The position numbers and the translations under genes are program-made. A DNA stretch of 61,065 nucleotides from Algoriphagus alkaliphilus (GTDB lineage Bacteria; Bacteroidota; Bacteroidia; Cytophagales; Cyclobacteriaceae). The stretch is from NCBI RefSeq assembly GCF_900103735.1, contig NZ_FMXE01000032.1, forward strand, positions 1 to 61,065, in the 5' to 3' direction. Under the pieces are notes generated by a model. It was not told the DNA's origin. It ran no database searches and saw only the letters and a list, made by a program, of their open reading frames with translations. Below are positions 18,201-26,240 of the stretch, piece by piece. Each line of letters begins with the position of its first letter. Positions within the stretch are counted from its first letter, which is position 1.

Positions 18201-18403
18201 TCGGAAAGCTGGGAAAAAGCACCTTCCAGCGGAGAGGTGGCGAGTTTTTCGATGATTTCAGGCGAGGACCTCGGAATCCCATACCTGATCGACAGGACGG
18301 GTTCCCGCTCCCTCGGATTCAGATCCACAGAAAGTAAAGGGACTACGGCAAAGCCCAAAATCCCCAAAACCACAAATGCGATCAGAACCCGAAATGCTGT
18401 CAT
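15296..18403 (-). CDS. RND efflux permease, second of a pair
   Basis: 1035 aa, full-length RND architecture: one N-terminal helix, a periplasmic porter loop, six helices (including TM4 with FGLIVDNAIIMMDH near residue 395), a second periplasmic loop and a final six-helix block ending LPVLMWRKERK. The TM4 Asp used for proton relay is present, followed by Asn in place of the second Asp. The sequence is strongly diverged from the first permease. Its ATG overlaps the stop of that gene by four bases, so the two are made together and may form a mixed trimer as in MdtB/MdtC. No outer-membrane TolC-like gene is adjacent. Confidence 0.93.
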   Translation of the reverse strand: MTAFRVLIAFVVLGILGFAVVPLLSVDLNPREREPVLSIRYGIPRSSPEIIEKLATSPLEGAFSQLSELKKITSVSNYDQGSITLRFDKKSDMELKKFEVLALIRQVYPQLDERLSYPVVTQSAQARNDFKTPILTYSINGPFASFEIKKIAEDVLKTALTRFAEVEEVQIRGANDLQVFVTFDAQKMQSFGISRNLLNSQITQAFGQKYPGTVYNNKDETLFVTLDSKLNNLEQLENLNIRQVGGMEVRLRDIAKVTMEEGEATNYYRINGNNSVTLTVINRDGVNKVLLAKTLKAAIESAKANLPQGFEVRLENDDTEFLEKELNKIYKRSGLSILILITFIFLINRNWKYLSILFLGIVVNLSLTAMVLYFLKVDIHMITIAGLTISFGLIVDNAIIMMDHLHKYRNRKVFVALLAASLTTVVALMMVLLLPEEDRKSLTEFSVVVSVMLGVSLLVALFFTPAFYEVLFKESVQKGRKLTLPKLRSRVNWLRRYEKGIAFTAKYKKTFLIAVLLLFGTPIFFLPAKWEGQEWYNKTVGNTFYQEEIRPYVDKALGGSLRMFVRGVYEKSAYREAEKTRLYVSARLPFGNTLDQMDFIMREFEAYLKGVEGVDQFVTNVISGQYGQITITFKEAYEKGALPYQLKGKLSVKSTDWSGAQWNIYGVGQGFYTGGGGEGIPSFRVEMKGYNFDELERQSEVLAEKLLQHKRIQTVNTNERLSYNEQKTREYVLRLNQNQIALGGTNQFEVLNTLQDLSKPQGPSTYLELADQNYGLMLRERQSENFSKFDLEQKGLISGEDRILKISDYGTLNLENTTNALHKEDRQYIRSVSFEYMGSAKFGNEYLDEVLDEMKVLMPIGYEAKKQTWSWNSEKAKREYGLLGLLVVGIFFICTILFENFKQPFYIIFLIPISFIGLFLIFSLFDFYFDQGGYAAFVMLGGLAVNAGIFILNDFNNRKTGVYNRNILKSVAGKAIPILLTVLSTCFGLVPFLIEGQNEIFWFSLAIGTIGGLVFSMVGVFWILPVLMWRKERKV

Positions 18404-21400
18404 AGCTTTTCCTTTTTCCCTACCACCGAATCAAAAAACCAATACATCAACGGAACAAAATACAGTGCAGTAACTGTCCCAATCGTCAAGCCTCCAATCA
18501 CCGCAAAAACCAGTGGGCGCTGCAGGTCAGCTCCCAAACCTACACTGAAAATAATCGGAATCAAGGCCAAAATCGTCGTAATTGAAGTCATCAGAATCGG
18601 CTTGAGGCGAATTTTACCTGCTTCATGAATGGCTATATCCAAGAGAGCTTTTCCAGAAAGTCCAGATTGCTCCGCAAACTCTACCTTAAGCCTATTGATC
18701 GTATCGATCTTGAGGATGGCATCATTGACCATGATTCCCAGCATGACGACTAATCCGATCGCAGACATCACATTCAGCGTCGCGCCGCAAAGCAACAGCA
18801 CCAAAAAGGCTCCTCCAATTCCCAAAGGCAAGGTAAAAACCACGATCAGAGGCTGTACAAAACTCTCAAACTGGGCCGCCAAAATGAAGTACAGCAGCAA
18901 AACCGAAATCCCCAAAATCCCGATCAATTGGCTGATGTTTTCCCTGTCCCGGAAGTATTGCCCTTTGGTTTCTACGGCGAGATTTTTGTCAACTCCCCAT
19001 TCGATGTAATCTTTGAACCGGTCATTCGGATTTTCAGAGGTCACTGACACACTTTGGAAAATCCCCCCACGGTCTGCCGTCACATATTTGTATTGATCGG
19101 CATATCGGTAATCCACAAATTCACGCAACAGATAGGAGGTGCTGTCCGAGGCATAAACTCGCGTGTTCCGCAGCAAATCTTCAAATCGATCCTGATTTTC
19201 GCGGAGACGAATTGGTGTGATTTCCCCAAATCGTCGGATATCGGTAATCGTAAAAACACCAAACAAACGGGACAACTGATCCTGCACACTATTGACCGGG
19301 ATCTGATATAAGGCGAGTTTATCTGCCAGCAGGCTAAAAACCACGGAGGATTCCTCCTGAAGTCCGGGTCCGGGTTCCCAGCTTTCGGCAGGGAAATTCT
19401 CCAGCCAAGGCTTCATCTTTTCGGCTTCGATTGGTTTTTTGGCTTTCAGGTCTTTCCAGCGCACCTCATAATAGGGCATATTGGAGCTGAATAGCTGATC
19501 AAATGCATTGGGCGCATCTCCCAGGATAAAAGTGGCTAGGGGATAATCGGTTTGCAGCCGCTTTCTGAGGAACCCCAACTGGACCTCTTTTTCTTTTTCC
19601 GAAGGGAAAAGCAAATAAAGGGAGGAGCGCTGAATAGAATTGTCCCCGTCAAAAAGTAAAAACTGCCGTACGCCCACATCCGCTTCGGCCTGGGAATAGT
19701 CCTTCACTCCCCGAATCAGTACGAGCAATCGATCCCGGTTTTGACTCGCAGAAATGGGTTCATTCCAGTCGATTTCAAGTGTCGCATCCGGCTTTTCGAT
19801 TTCAGGCAGGCCTTCAGTTTTAAGTAAAAGACTGATGCTTAAACCTAGAGGAATCAAAATGAAGAAACCGATCAAAGCCAATTTCTTCCGGGCAAAAATC
19901 CAGTTAAAACCCCGTTCATAGACACCCAAAACCCGAAGAAAAGCCTTGGGCTCGCCCTTGAGCGAATCCCGTTTTCCTACCCGGAAAATCAACCAATAAA
20001 GCAACGGAAGCAACACAAAGGCCACCAAAAGGGATACCGAAAGAATCGCCGCAACAGCTACTGCCTGATCGTAAAACAAAGCTCCTGAGATCCCACTCAG
20101 GAACACCAGCGGAACAAATACCGCTAAAGTCGTAAGCACCGAACTGATCAGCGCACCCATCACTTCATTGGAACCCTGCACGCAAGCCTCAAACAGAGGA
20201 ATCCCCGCTTCCCGCTTTCGGGTGATGTTATCCAAGACAATGATTGCATTGTCGATCAGCATTCCGATCCCCAGTGCCAGTCCAGAAAGTGAAATGATAT
20301 TGATAGAGATATTGAAAAAGTAGAAAACCAGGAAACTAATCAGCAACGAAGTCGGCAAGCTGATTCCCATGATCAGCGGAATCCGATAGTCTTTGATGAA
20401 AAGGAAAAGCACTCCAAATGCGAAAATACCCCCGAAAAGCAAGCTCGTCTGCAGGTTGGAAATGGCAGCATTGAGCAGGCTACTTTGATCCTGTGTGATT
20501 TCAAAATCCACCTGAGGATAGTCCACACGAAACAACTCCAGCGACTTTTTCAGCTCGGGGATCAACTCATTCATCTTGGCCGAAGCCTGTTTGTGAACGG
20601 TGATCACCAGACCTTCATTCAGTCCGAAAAGATGATAGCCGAGCATTTCCTGCGTTTCGTAGCGGGCATTGGCCACTCTTCCCAAAGGGACAATCGCCCC
20701 GCTAGGAGATCGCACAGGCAAGGATTCAATGTCCTGAGGCGTGTCCACTCGGGTGGCCAATCGAAGATAATAGCGAAACTGTCCGTCTTTGACACTGATT
20801 CCCGGCAGCTCCGCATTTCCAGATTTGATAGCCTCGATCAATTCCTTTTGGGTCATACCCAATGCCGCCAAGGCACCGTCATTGGGCTGGACGGAGATAA
20901 TCCGCTCCCGCTTCCCGTTGATATCGACCAAGGAAACTCCCGGCAGCTGTTCGATGCGCTTTTTGAGGACATTCTCTGCCAAAAGGCTGACCTCCACCTG
21001 ATCCACATCTACTTTGGGAATGACCTGAACACGGGCGACGGGAATATCGGAGGTATTGATCCGGATGACTTCAGGCCGGGGAAGGTCCCGGGGAAGGGAA
21101 TTGGTCAGGCGGTCGATCTTTTCATTGACATCGATGTAGGCCAGTTCCATTTTAGTCCCATAGTCAAAGGTCAGGCGGACAGTTCCGATCTCCGAACCCG
21201 CCTTGCTTTCCATTTCCTCCAGGCCATTAAGCGTGATCAGTCCTTCACGGATTCGCTGCAGGACGTTTTGCTCGATGGATTCGGGAGAGGCATTGGGATA
21301 GGTGACCTTCACCACGATCTGCGGCACATCGATGGGAGGCAAAAGCGAGATCGGCAACAGCCGAAACACAATCACCGAAAACACCATCAAAGCCAAAAAA

Positions 21401-21444
21401 GACATCGTCACCGCGATCGGCCGCTCAAGCAAAAATCGGATCAT
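18400..21444 (-). CDS. RND efflux permease, first of a pair
   Basis: 1014 aa. Classical RND start (MIRFLLERPIAVTMSFLALMVFSVI), porter motif LPPIDVPQIVVKVTYPNASPE, TM4 IGMLIDNAIIVLDN near residue 396 with the proton-relay Asp, and C-terminal block AIGLVVMLGIMVNDAILKID. It resembles drug/solvent-type (HAE) pumps more than metal pumps because the CusA-type Met pairs are not evident. It lies 3 bp after the adaptor gene and overlaps the second permease gene. Confidence 0.94.
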   Translation of the reverse strand: MIRFLLERPIAVTMSFLALMVFSVIVFRLLPISLLPPIDVPQIVVKVTYPNASPESIEQNVLQRIREGLITLNGLEEMESKAGSEIGTVRLTFDYGTKMELAYIDVNEKIDRLTNSLPRDLPRPEVIRINTSDIPVARVQVIPKVDVDQVEVSLLAENVLKKRIEQLPGVSLVDINGKRERIISVQPNDGALAALGMTQKELIEAIKSGNAELPGISVKDGQFRYYLRLATRVDTPQDIESLPVRSPSGAIVPLGRVANARYETQEMLGYHLFGLNEGLVITVHKQASAKMNELIPELKKSLELFRVDYPQVDFEITQDQSSLLNAAISNLQTSLLFGGIFAFGVLFLFIKDYRIPLIMGISLPTSLLISFLVFYFFNISINIISLSGLALGIGMLIDNAIIVLDNITRKREAGIPLFEACVQGSNEVMGALISSVLTTLAVFVPLVFLSGISGALFYDQAVAVAAILSVSLLVAFVLLPLLYWLIFRVGKRDSLKGEPKAFLRVLGVYERGFNWIFARKKLALIGFFILIPLGLSISLLLKTEGLPEIEKPDATLEIDWNEPISASQNRDRLLVLIRGVKDYSQAEADVGVRQFLLFDGDNSIQRSSLYLLFPSEKEKEVQLGFLRKRLQTDYPLATFILGDAPNAFDQLFSSNMPYYEVRWKDLKAKKPIEAEKMKPWLENFPAESWEPGPGLQEESSVVFSLLADKLALYQIPVNSVQDQLSRLFGVFTITDIRRFGEITPIRLRENQDRFEDLLRNTRVYASDSTSYLLREFVDYRYADQYKYVTADRGGIFQSVSVTSENPNDRFKDYIEWGVDKNLAVETKGQYFRDRENISQLIGILGISVLLLYFILAAQFESFVQPLIVVFTLPLGIGGAFLVLLLCGATLNVMSAIGLVVMLGIMVNDAILKIDTINRLKVEFAEQSGLSGKALLDIAIHEAGKIRLKPILMTSITTILALIPIIFSVGLGADLQRPLVFAVIGGLTIGTVTALYFVPLMYWFFDSVVGKKEKL

Positions 21445-21447
21445 GGC

Positions 21448-22521
21448 TTATTCTTTTACGATTTGAACAGGTGCCTGATGAGCCAGCTGAAGATTATTGG
21501 TGGTGATTACCGTACTGTTTTCGGGGATTCCGTCCAGGATTTCGATCTCTTGTCCATTGTCTTTGCCCACTTCCACATAGTTCCATTTGGATTCTTTGCC
21601 GTTTTCGACGGTGAAGACTACAGCGCGCCCGGATCGGTAAACCACGGCATTTTTCGGTACTACCAAACTGTTGTTTTGTGGAGAACGGATGATTGCACGG
21701 GCATTCATGCCCGGAAGAAGATTCTTGACAGAGGTAAGCGTGATCGAGACTTGAACCAAACCGTTTTCATCCACTTTGGGATTGATGGCGGTGACGCGGC
21801 CTTCGATGGCATTTTGAGAATCAGAGATGGGATAGACTTCTGCACGCTGATTAGAAGAAATCAGGGGAATATCGGATTCGAGTACATTCACCCGCAGCAA
21901 AAGCCGATCTGTAGAAAGGATTTCGGCAAACTCGGCATTCTTACTTACCAGACTTCCTTCTCTGAATTTGATATTGGCAATTTTGCCGGAGACAGGAGCA
22001 CGAACTTCACAGCGGGAGAGATTCAGTTGGGCTTCTTTCAACTCTACTTCGGCAAGGGAAAGGCCACTGTTGACCAGGATACGGTTTTGAACTGTTTTGG
22101 AAACCATACTATCCTTGGATTCCAAAGCCAGGTGAAATTGAGCCTTCAGGACTTCCAATTCGGATTGTGCTTTGACTACGGCTATTTTGGCCTTTTCGAG
22201 GGCAAATTCAGCCTCCCGTCGGTCCAATGTGGCGATGATCTGTCCTTTTTCGACATATTGCCCTTCAACAATCTGTACCTTTTCCAAGTATCCTTCTCGC
22301 TCGACAAGTGCTTTCACCTCGCTTTGAGCTTCGAGTTTCCCGATGGCATTGATCAGGTAGTCAAAGCTTTTCCGCTGGGCAGTCGCAGTTCTGACTTCTG
22401 TGGCTGCCACTTCATTTCGGAAGGACTCGGAGGGAATTTCCTGGGAACCTTTTTCAGCCTTGGAACAGGAAAAGAGCAGAAGGGCAAAAACCCCTAATCG
22501 AGCAGTAGAAAAAACAGTCAT
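21448..22521 (-). CDS. RND periplasmic adaptor subunit (membrane fusion lipoprotein)
   Basis: 357 aa. A lipoprotein signal ends in the lipobox LLFSC (Cys about 19), anchoring the adaptor in the inner membrane. A barrel-sandwich hybrid with a split lipoyl motif (AQSEVKALVEREGYLEKVQIVEGQYVEKGQIIATL, later RAPVSGKIANIKFREGSLV) surrounds a helical hairpin, then beta-barrel and membrane-proximal domains. It starts the three-gene efflux operon and would couple both permeases to an outer-membrane channel encoded elsewhere. Confidence 0.93.
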   Translation of the reverse strand: MTVFSTARLGVFALLLFSCSKAEKGSQEIPSESFRNEVAATEVRTATAQRKSFDYLINAIGKLEAQSEVKALVEREGYLEKVQIVEGQYVEKGQIIATLDRREAEFALEKAKIAVVKAQSELEVLKAQFHLALESKDSMVSKTVQNRILVNSGLSLAEVELKEAQLNLSRCEVRAPVSGKIANIKFREGSLVSKNAEFAEILSTDRLLLRVNVLESDIPLISSNQRAEVYPISDSQNAIEGRVTAINPKVDENGLVQVSITLTSVKNLLPGMNARAIIRSPQNNSLVVPKNAVVYRSGRAVVFTVENGKESKWNYVEVGKDNGQEIEILDGIPENSTVITTNNLQLAHQAPVQIVKE

Positions 22522-22631
22522 TGGTTTATGATTTCAAAGTAGAGGAACTAAGATATAAGATTTTTTTCAAACAATAGCTCACAGGTAAATTTTTTGGGAA
22601 TTTACCATTTACATATATGTACTTTAAGATA

Positions 22632-23834
22632 TCATATCCCAAGAGAAAGTAACTCATCAATTCTAAATAATCTAAATTTGGTTTGGCCAGAAAGCTCCGA
22701 ACTAACAACATCATAAAACCAGACGTTACCATTTGATGTTCCGAAATATTGGATTTCATCATAGTTAAGAGAATAAGTTCTTACAAGTTTATCCTTTAAA
22801 TTTAAAACAGCTAAAAAATAATGAGAAGAATAAGGAGCATCGTCAGGATTATCAAATTTAATATCCTTAGATGGATGATAAGATATAAATATATAATCCC
22901 CAAAGGAATCAATAAAATTTAATTCAAAATTATAGTCTAAGGCTTTATTCATCATTTCCGTATTTATAACCTTTTCAATGAAGTAATTAATTGGTAAATC
23001 AGTTTGCGGCAAAGTCAAATCCCAATAATTTGTTAATTCAAGCTCCAAAGAATTTAAGTTTATTCGATATTCAAATAAATAATTCAGTGGATTAAGCATT
23101 CCATAATAACGATCAGACTCCTTATTATAAGTGAGATATAACCTAAATCTTTCGTATAAAGTATTTTTATTTTTAAGCTCTGGAAGCCGAAGAGTTTGAA
23201 CTGAATCTGCCCTTTTATTTGTTTTAATCCTCACGAAAGTTTTATCCCAAAAATTTTCTGGAGTAACTGAATCGCCCAAATCAATTAGGGAATAACAAGG
23301 ATTACCATTTTGAGAAATAAATATAGTTTCATCATCGTTAATCTTTGAAAAAACTTCATAAAACGAAGAATTAAATGAAACACAATCAGTATAACTATCA
23401 AGGACTTCCTCTTTAAATGTTCCCTTTGAAAAATTAAATTCTTTAATTGTAGTATTTGTTGCGATCAATAAATTATCATAACCATTTTCGATGTATCCAA
23501 CTCCTCTAAAATTCGCACCAGAAATCCTACTTGGTCCTTCTTGCATGGGATTAAAAGACCCTTTATTACCATTTAAATAAAACTGTTTTAAATGTTGATC
23601 TGCAAGATCATAAATCATAATTGTGGAATCGCTAGAAAAAATGTGGATTGGGAGGATTAAAGGCAAGTTAAAAGTGATTGAATCTTTTGTTTCTTTGAAT
23701 AGAATAGGTGTCAATTCTGTAATAGATCCATTATATTTTAAATATCCGCTACTTTCCTTTTTATTTTTTCCATTTTGGTCACATGAAGATAAAAGGAAAG
23801 AAAGTAAAAAACCCAAGACATATATTTTTTTCAT
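22632..23834 (-). CDS. DUF4221-like lipoprotein, probable beta-propeller
   Basis: 400 aa from the ATG at 23834, which gives a clean lipoprotein signal (KKIYVLGFLLSFLLSSC, Cys near residue 18); the longer frame adds ten residues. The rest has repeated strand-rich segments (DYIFISYHPSKDIKF, NVWFYDVVSSE) like the six-bladed propeller/DUF4221 proteins common in Bacteroidota. The DNA is visibly richer in A+T than the flanking efflux and rlpA-like genes. It starts 14 nt after a strong terminator hairpin that follows the small peptide gene, so its expression depends on read-through or an unseen promoter. Function unknown. Confidence 0.72.
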   Translation of the reverse strand: MKKIYVLGFLLSFLLSSCDQNGKNKKESSGYLKYNGSITELTPILFKETKDSITFNLPLILPIHIFSSDSTIMIYDLADQHLKQFYLNGNKGSFNPMQEGPSRISGANFRGVGYIENGYDNLLIATNTTIKEFNFSKGTFKEEVLDSYTDCVSFNSSFYEVFSKINDDETIFISQNGNPCYSLIDLGDSVTPENFWDKTFVRIKTNKRADSVQTLRLPELKNKNTLYERFRLYLTYNKESDRYYGMLNPLNYLFEYRINLNSLELELTNYWDLTLPQTDLPINYFIEKVINTEMMNKALDYNFELNFIDSFGDYIFISYHPSKDIKFDNPDDAPYSSHYFLAVLNLKDKLVRTYSLNYDEIQYFGTSNGNVWFYDVVSSELSGQTKFRLFRIDELLSLGI

Positions 23835-23840
23835 ATTTAT

Positions 23841-23883
23841 AAAAAAAAGAACACACATCTTCAAATAACAAAGATGTGTGTTC
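23841..23883 (-). terminator. Strong terminator/attenuator between peptide and DUF4221-like genes
   Basis: Perfect 13-bp stem GAACACACATCTT (23849-23861) / AAGATGTGTGTTC (23871-23883) with a 9-base loop. On the minus strand it is followed by eight T (A run 23841-23848). It sits inside the apparent transcription unit: 26 bp after the small peptide gene and 6 bp before the lipoprotein ATG. The expected effect is much peptide mRNA and little lipoprotein mRNA. Confidence 0.9.
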
Positions 23884-23909
23884 GAATACTTATAGATTAA
23901 GGTATTGAA

Positions 23910-24104
23910 TTATTGTTCTGGACATGGGTTAATTATAGCAAAACATTCTCGTGATGCATTATTAAGAACACAAACATTCGTACCATTAATTCTTATATTG
24001 TATCCGCTTGCAAGGGTACCGCAATTTTGGGCATTCACAAACATCGGACTTATACTCAAGGCTAAACAAAAAATTGTAGCCAAACTTATTTTTAACTTTT
24101 TCAT
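23910..24104 (-). CDS. Small secreted four-cysteine peptide
   Basis: 64 aa. A clear signal peptide (KKLKISLATIFCLALSISPMFVNA|Q) leaves a mature chain of about 39 residues containing four Cys (in NCGT, NVCVL, RECFA and NPCPEQ), enough for two disulfides. I recognise no family. The AT-rich composition, the position before a DUF4221-like lipoprotein, and its own strong terminator suggest that this peptide is the main product of the unit. It could be a structural, signalling or antagonistic peptide; none can be chosen from sequence. Confidence 0.75.
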   Translation of the reverse strand: MKKLKISLATIFCLALSISPMFVNAQNCGTLASGYNIRINGTNVCVLNNASRECFAIINPCPEQ

Positions 24105-24196
24105 GTTTTGAGTTTTTGATTACGAAATATTTTCAAGACCAACCTTTGGTTTTGCGAAAAATCCAGACTTCGGTGCCGACCTTGATCTTTCGTTAG

Positions 24197-24228
24197 CCAA
24201 ACTACCCCCCCCCCATCCAATAAAGCAA
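24197..24228 (-). promoter_or_regulatory. Candidate promoter with a G10 tract in its spacer
   Basis: On the minus strand TTG (24226-24228), 21 bases, then TAGTTTGG (24197-24204), one mismatch from TAnnTTTG. Ten of the spacer bases are a G10 run (C at 24205-24214 on the plus strand). With eight or nine G the spacing would reach the usual 19-20. Transcripts would start about 85 nt before the small peptide ATG. Length change of such a run is a known way of switching promoters; here it is inference. Confidence 0.4.
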
Positions 24229-24246
24229 GTGTAGTTCATAAAAAAT

Positions 24247-24810
24247 TTAAAATTGGTTTTTAACCAACTGAAAATCAGGCGGATAATTTTTAAATTCTTC
24301 AGTTTGAAACTCAGCTAAATTCAAATCCAACGTTCGCTTTGGTAACACAATTCCCTGATAATAAGGCCTTATCCGCAATCCAAGATGCTCTTTCTCGGCA
24401 TAATATTCCACGAGCTTATCAAGCTGGTCCAGATCCACTGCCTCGATTCGAACTTTTGCCAAGCCATCCTGGATCATGTCGATCCGAGTAGCCGCTGCTC
24501 TCGAAATATCAATCTGCCGCTTGGAGTAGCTGGGCAATCGGTCATTGATCCGTACCACCACAGCCAAATCATTCTTTTGGTTGATCACGCGGACAATAGT
24601 TCCCAGCGGTAGACGCTTGTGTGCAGCGGTCAGGCTGTCTAGCGAAAAAACTTCCCCGCTAGCCGTCTTCTTGCCATGAAACTTTTTCCCATAAAAACTG
24701 GCTGTCCCCTCTTGGATGAATAGGGAATCGACCTGCGCTTCCGCCACAGCAGCCCAAAACCCAAAAAGAAAAACCAAAACCAATCGAATTTTCACCGCCG
24801 AATCTACCAT
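24247..24810 (-). CDS. RlpA-like double-psi beta-barrel protein (septal ring/lytic transglycosylase family)
   Basis: 187 aa from the ATG at 24810. A signal peptide ending in AAVAEAQ is followed by the RlpA core: GTASFYGKKFHGKKTASGEVF, then LTAAHKRLPLGTIVRVINQKN and VVRINDRLPSYSKRQIDISRAAATRI, which carry the conserved His and Asp of the double-psi barrel. There is no SPOR domain, so septal peptidoglycan targeting by denuded glycans is not evident. It is likely a periplasmic or outer-membrane-associated cell-wall enzyme. Confidence 0.9.
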   Translation of the reverse strand: MVDSAVKIRLVLVFLFGFWAAVAEAQVDSLFIQEGTASFYGKKFHGKKTASGEVFSLDSLTAAHKRLPLGTIVRVINQKNDLAVVVRINDRLPSYSKRQIDISRAAATRIDMIQDGLAKVRIEAVDLDQLDKLVEYYAEKEHLGLRIRPYYQGIVLPKRTLDLNLAEFQTEEFKNYPPDFQLVKNQF

Positions 24811-24977
24811 TTCCGCCCGATTTTTCAATAAAAGTGCCAATTCCTGTCAAGCTTCTCAGTTCTCTTGCAGGATGCGGACTTGCCACTTATCTTAGTGCAT
24901 AATCTTTAGTCAAAATTCCTTGATGCAATTTTTGAGTTGTTCCTATTTTCTCTAGCCTCAAAATGATCGCCGCATCT

Positions 24978-25005
24978 GTGGACCGTTGACTGTGGACCGT
25001 TGACA
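24978..25005. repeat. 14-bp tandem duplication before sbcD
   Basis: TGTGGACCGTTGAC occurs twice with no spacer (24978-24991 and 24992-25005), 8 bp before the sbcD start codon. It belongs to the same GTCCA/GGACC simple-sequence type found at 4283-4316, 5417-5440 and 5836-5863. Confidence 0.8.
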
Positions 25006-25013
25006 AAAAACCA

Positions 25014-26240
25014 ATGAAAATCCTCCACACCGCCGATTGGCACCTCGGCAAGCGCCTTCAGGAATATTCCCGTCTCGAAGAACAAAAGCTCGTGCTCGAT
25101 GAAATCTGCCGGATTGCTGATGAAGAAAACGTGGATTTGATCCTCCTCGCAGGCGATATTTTCGATACTTTCAATCCCACACACGAAGCCGTCGAGTTGC
25201 TCTACAAAACCCTAAAGCGACTCTCCAAAAACGGGACCCGAGCCATCGTGGCCATCTCCGGCAATCACGACAGTACGCAGTTTGTCGAGGCACCGGATCC
25301 TCTGGCGAGGGAATTGGGGATATTTTTCTATGGGAAATATGAAAACGTAATTCCTGTCGGTAGGCTGGATTCAGGAATGGAAATCACCCGCTCCGAATCG
25401 GGTTTTATCGAACTGAAATTGCCCGGGCATAATTTTCCAATAAGGCTGATTTTGGCACCTTATGCCAATGAAGTCTCGCTCAAAACCTACTTGGGCGAAG
25501 GCGATCGGGAGGGGGAATTTCGGACTATCCTGTCAAGTAAATGGAACCAACTTGCCTATAAATACTGCGATCAGGCCGGTGTCAATCTTTTTGTGGGCCA
25601 TTTTTTCTTTATGAAAGAAGGCGAAATACCGGAAGCCGAACCCGAATCTGAGCGCCCGATTCTCCATGTAGGTGGAACACAGGCACTTTTCACCCAAAAC
25701 CTCCCCGATCAAATCCAGTACGCAGCTTTGGGCCACCTCCATCGCTACCATGCCGTAGGCCATGATTCGATTCCGGTGGTCTATTCGAGTTCGCCGCTAG
25801 CCTACTCTTTCAGCGAAGCAGATCAGACAAAAAATGTTATTCTTATTGAATTGGAACCCGGAAAACCCGCAACCTATCGCCCAATTGGGCTCAAACAGGG
25901 ACGGCCACTCTTTCGCGTCAAGTTTGATGCGCTTGCCCCTGCACTCCAATGGCTGGAAGAAAACCCCTATTGCTTTGTCGAGTTGACCTACGAGACCGAG
26001 CACTCGATCGATGCGGCTACACGGAAATCGCTGATGAAAGCCCATGACGGCATTGTCAATCTGATTCCCCAAATCAAAAATCCACTTGGACAAGCAAATT
26101 ATAGTCTACAGGTCGAGGATTTGGGCAAGGACATGACCACTCTGTTTACCCTTTTCTATCATAGTGAAAAAGGGCAGGAACCCCATGCAGAATTATTGGA
26201 CCTTTTCAAAGAAGTCATCAGCCAAAACGACCAGTTATGA
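25014..26240 (+). CDS. sbcD: Exonuclease SbcD (Mre11-type nuclease subunit)
   Basis: 408 aa. All phosphoesterase motifs are present in order: HTADWHLGKRL (5-15), LLAGDIFDTFNPTH (about 42-55), AISGNHDSTQF (about 80-90), VGHFFFM and LGHLHRYH. Together with SbcC it opens hairpins and degrades DNA ends at palindromes and breaks. The stop codon overlaps the start of sbcC (ATGA), the usual coupled arrangement. Confidence 0.96.
   Translation: MKILHTADWHLGKRLQEYSRLEEQKLVLDEICRIADEENVDLILLAGDIFDTFNPTHEAVELLYKTLKRLSKNGTRAIVAISGNHDSTQFVEAPDPLARELGIFFYGKYENVIPVGRLDSGMEITRSESGFIELKLPGHNFPIRLILAPYANEVSLKTYLGEGDREGEFRTILSSKWNQLAYKYCDQAGVNLFVGHFFFMKEGEIPEAEPESERPILHVGGTQALFTQNLPDQIQYAALGHLHRYHAVGHDSIPVVYSSSPLAYSFSEADQTKNVILIELEPGKPATYRPIGLKQGRPLFRVKFDALAPALQWLEENPYCFVELTYETEHSIDAATRKSLMKAHDGIVNLIPQIKNPLGQANYSLQVEDLGKDMTTLFTLFYHSEKGQEPHAELLDLFKEVISQNDQL

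Noticed and set aside
17186..18337. Open frame of 383 codons on the plus strand opposite the second RND permease
   Set aside because: Antisense shadow of a conserved gene; the composition (Gln, His, Arg, Phe rich) and lack of motifs argue against coding.
20485..22497. Open frame of 670 codons on the plus strand opposite the RND adaptor and permease genes
   Set aside because: It lies fully antisense to two clear efflux genes, is rich in Asp, Phe, His and Gly as expected of a reverse-complement shadow, and has no family pattern.
22584..22606. Hairpin with arms GGTAAATT/AATTTACC after the DUF4221-like gene, considered as a terminator
   Set aside because: The stem is weak and no T tract follows on the minus strand.
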